This document shows, one piece after another, positions 61,820 to 64,000 of a stretch of DNA of 64,000 bases (positions are counted from its first letter, which is position 1; the number at the start of each line of letters is the position of its first letter). Source of the stretch: Planctomycetaceae bacterium (GTDB lineage: Bacteria; Planctomycetota; Planctomycetia; Pirellulales; PNKZ01); the NCBI GenBank assembly GCA_016793115.1, contig JAEUIN010000273.1, positions 124,001-188,000 of the forward strand. Direction: 5' to 3'. A model generated the notes under the pieces. It saw nothing but the letters and a program-made list of their open reading frames with translations. It was not told where the DNA came from and did no database searches. Position numbers and translations under genes: made by a program.

Positions 61820-62980
61820 TTACTGCTTGCTCGTCAGGGCTGCGGCGTAGGCTAAGAGGTCGCCGCGGTCGCGGGCGAGCTTGGCGAGGCGCTCGTAGTC
61901 GCCCGATTGTTGGGCCAGCTCTTGCAGCGTCGGCGCCAAGTCGGATTGGCGCGTGCCGGGCTTTTGCAGGCGGGCCGTTTCTTCCATCGCCTCGGTGGTG
62001 CGACCGAGCCGCGCCAAGAGCGAGAGATAGACCTCGACGGGCGTCGTATCCTGATCTTCGAGCGACGACTCCGCTTCCGCTTTGAAATAGGCGACCGCTT
62101 CTTCGACGTTCTCCCCCAGCAACGCGCGGAAAAACAACGCGTGGTGTTCGTAAACCTCGTTAAACGGCGCACGCCCCGGAAACTGATACGACGGGCTCAA
62201 GCGGCGACCGTACTCGGTGAGGTCGAGCGCCAAACGCAGCAACCGCGGATCGTCGAGCACGACGGCGAAGCGGACGATCGACTGCAGATGCGTGGCGTCG
62301 GTATGGTAGTTGTCGTTCTCGAACAGCCACTCGCGGTCGCGAACCAAGTCGGCCAGCGTCGTTTCTTCCGGCGGCGAGCCGGCCTGCTGGGCGATGTCGT
62401 TGCGGACGTTGGTCATCAATTCGTCGTGGATGTGTTCGACGAGCAGTCCGGCGACCGCTTGGCGATCGGCCTTGGGTCGATTGTGCATCGACGAGTCGTA
62501 CGTCGTCACGCAGTTGCAGAGGCCGTAGTTTTCCAGCATCAGCTTGAATCCGAGCCGCGGGGCGACGTTTTCATTCAGCGCGATGTCGATCACGTCTTCC
62601 GAAAGCGTGGCGTCTTCTTCGACGATCTGCTCCAGCGCCTTTGCCAGTTCGGCCTTCTCGCCGGTCGGTCGGAGATACATCCACGCCTCGCGGACGCGGC
62701 CGATTTCCAACAGCCCGCGCCCCACTTCCTTGCAGGCGACGAGCGAGGCGTCTTCCACGGCCGTGCGAGCCGGTTCGGGTAGATCCTCCATCGTCTTCGT
62801 CCAGATGATCGGCTGGCCCTGCTTGTGGCGAGCCTGCATCAAACGGACGTCGAACAGGTCGTGAAAGCGAAACGACGATTTGAAGTGCGCGGCGAGTTTC
62901 TCAAGCGCTGGTTCGACGCCGCCCGATTGCATGGCGGCGGCGAGTTCGTCGTAGATCGAGGTTTCGGTCGAAGAGGCCAT
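61820..62980 (-). CDS. conserved hypothetical TPR-like helical protein
   Basis: A 386-residue soluble acidic protein without signal peptide. It appears as an all-helical repeat array (SIYDELAAAMQSGGVEPALEKLAAHFKS at the start; PVEVYLSLLARLGRTTEAMEETARL and QELAQQSGDYERLAKLARDRGDLLAYAAAL at the end), consistent with TPR-like repeats. A central Cys/His/Tyr-containing stretch (YGLCNCVTTYDSSMHNR) is conserved-looking. Function unknown. Confidence 0.75.
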   Translation of the reverse strand: MASSTETSIYDELAAAMQSGGVEPALEKLAAHFKSSFRFHDLFDVRLMQARHKQGQPIIWTKTMEDLPEPARTAVEDASLVACKEVGRGLLEIGRVREAWMYLRPTGEKAELAKALEQIVEEDATLSEDVIDIALNENVAPRLGFKLMLENYGLCNCVTTYDSSMHNRPKADRQAVAGLLVEHIHDELMTNVRNDIAQQAGSPPEETTLADLVRDREWLFENDNYHTDATHLQSIVRFAVVLDDPRLLRLALDLTEYGRRLSPSYQFPGRAPFNEVYEHHALFFRALLGENVEEAVAYFKAEAESSLEDQDTTPVEVYLSLLARLGRTTEAMEETARLQKPGTRQSDLAPTLQELAQQSGDYERLAKLARDRGDLLAYAAALTSKQ

Positions 62981-63140
62981 CGGCGTGTGCGTGCTGAGGG
63001 ACGAACGGGATGTGTGTCGGCGGGGAGACCGGTGAGTCGCCGTGGGTGTGACGGAAACGACCTCGGCGGGCGAGAATCCATCCTATCAGAGCCCTCGGCG
63101 GCGGGCAGCCTCCTTTTTTGCCGTCGCCGGGCGGGTTAGC

Positions 63141-64000
63141 ATGGCTGGTCAACGAAATTCGTCTAGAGAAAGAATCGGCGTGAGCGAAGCAGCGGCAAAG
63201 TTCAACGGGTTGCGCGTCGGGGCGTTCGAGAGCCGACGAGCGGAAGAAATGGCGCGCCTCATCGAGCGCTTCGGCGGCGTGCCGTTCGTATCGCCCTCGC
63301 TCCGGGAAGTCGGGCTGGAGAGCAATCCCGACGCCGTCGATTTCGCGCAGCGCGTGATCCACGGCGAGATCGACATCGTGGTGTTGATGACCGGCGTCGG
63401 CACGCGGCATCTCGTGTCGCAGATCGAGCGCCACGTCGACAAGCAACGTTTCCTCGATGCGCTCAGCGACGCCGTGACGATCGTCCGCGGCCCCAAGCCG
63501 CTGGCCGTGCTGCGCGAGTGGGGCGTTCAGCCGAAGCATAAAGCGCCCGAGCCGAATACTTGGCGCGAGGTGCTGGCGCTCATCGATTCCTCGGTGCCGG
63601 TCGCGAATCAGGTCGTCGGCGTGCAGGAATACGGCAAGCCCAACGTGAGCCTCACCGCGGGACTGGAAGCGCGCGGGGCGACGGTTCGCACCGTCAAGGT
63701 CTACGGCTACGACTTCCCCGTCGACACCGGCCCGCTCGAGGCCAACGTGCGCCGGCTCGCGGCCGGCGAACTCGACGTGGTGCTGTTCACCTCGGCCCAT
63801 CAAGTGATCAACCTGCTGCGGATGGCCGAACAACTCGGCTTAGGCGACGCCGTGCGCGAGGGGCTCGACCGGGTCGTGGTCGCGTCGATCGGCCCGACGA
63901 CGAGCGAATCGCTCGACGACAACGATGTGCGGGTCGACATCGAACCGCAGCACGGCAAGATGGGGCAACTCGTGCAGGCCGCGGCCGAGCACGCGCGCGA
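63141..64000 (+). CDS. hemD: uroporphyrinogen-III synthase, 3' partial
   Basis: 286+ residues to the window end, still open. HemD closes hydroxymethylbilane into uroporphyrinogen III for haem/sirohaem/cobalamin. Features: LNGLRVGAFESRRAEEMARLIERFGG at the start, IDIVVLMTGVGTRHLV, VANQVVGVQEYGKPN, VKVYGYDFPVD, VVLFTSAHQVINLL, and VASIGPTTSESL, which fits the family's two-domain layout. ATG at 63141 and GTG at 63180 are both in frame; the GTG has AGAGAAAG upstream and starts close to the fold. Confidence 0.88.
   Translation, partial: MAGQRNSSRERIGVSEAAAKFNGLRVGAFESRRAEEMARLIERFGGVPFVSPSLREVGLESNPDAVDFAQRVIHGEIDIVVLMTGVGTRHLVSQIERHVDKQRFLDALSDAVTIVRGPKPLAVLREWGVQPKHKAPEPNTWREVLALIDSSVPVANQVVGVQEYGKPNVSLTAGLEARGATVRTVKVYGYDFPVDTGPLEANVRRLAAGELDVVLFTSAHQVINLLRMAEQLGLGDAVREGLDRVVVASIGPTTSESLDDNDVRVDIEPQHGKMGQLVQAAAEHAR

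Overview
The window is 64 kb of GC-rich chromosome (roughly 60-65% GC by eye) that looks like a planctomycete, probably of the Pirellulales. The indicators are a five-haem PVC-type cytochrome c with its dehydrogenase-like partner, two secreted sulfatases, a Tat-signal pyruvyl transferase, lysine/alanine-rich histone-tail-like small proteins, a ceramidase-type hydrolase, many secreted beta-propeller proteins, and short palindromes scattered between genes. This assignment is an inference; no rRNA gene is present. No tRNA, rRNA, CRISPR array, intact insertion sequence, prophage or replication origin was recognised.

Layout. 0-7.4 kb: the 3' end of a VOC-methyltransferase fusion, a TonB-like protein and an ArsR regulator; a nucleoside salvage operon (LamG-like protein, cdd, CNT transporter); hisI; a small GT2 glycosyltransferase; a highly structured, promoter-preceded non-coding region; an HTH protein. 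7.5-14.4 kb: MoxR ATPase and a giant VWA membrane protein; a degenerate YrdC/arginine-phosphatase fusion followed by rpiB. 14.4-25.2 kb: propeller dehydrogenase plus pentahaem cytochrome; an NtrC-type activator with a dead receiver; CorA; a beta-hydroxyacid dehydrogenase; floA with a partner. 25.6-31 kb: cobalamin adenosyltransferase, two small basic proteins, a WD40 protein, pckA and glnB. 31.5-38.1 kb: sulfatase, transglutaminase/TPR protein, zinc-ribbon protein, then an accessory islet with a DUF5343 protein, small ORFs, a decayed IS200/RAYT-like transposase and a palindrome cluster. 38.1-42.3 kb: pyruvyl transferase, tandem Usp protein and the divergent epmB/efp pair. 42.3-53 kb: outer-membrane porins (FadL, OprB and OprP types), a second sulfatase, OsmC, a gluzincin-like secreted protein and VOC proteins. 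53-64 kb: UbiB-family kinase, basic helical protein, secreted propeller/esterase proteins, ceramidase-like hydrolase, alpha/beta hydrolase, and the 5' part of hemD.

How the genes work together. Several units are functionally coherent: cdd with the nucleoside importer; EpmB, which loads beta-lysine on Lys34 of the adjacent EF-P; the cytochrome and dehydrogenase, translationally coupled by a 4-bp overlap; MoxR and its VWA partner, likewise overlapping; FloA with its downstream membrane protein; and porins and sulfatases suited to breakdown of sulfated polysaccharides.

The best candidates for undescribed biology are (i) the structured RNA-like region at 6457-6706 behind a near-consensus promoter, (ii) the accessory islet at 35.7-38.1 kb, where a RAYT-like remnant sits beside REP-like palindromes and a DUF5343 gene faces two small ORFs across a repeated 10-mer, and (iii) the YrdC-YwlE fusion whose YrdC half has lost its hallmark residues.
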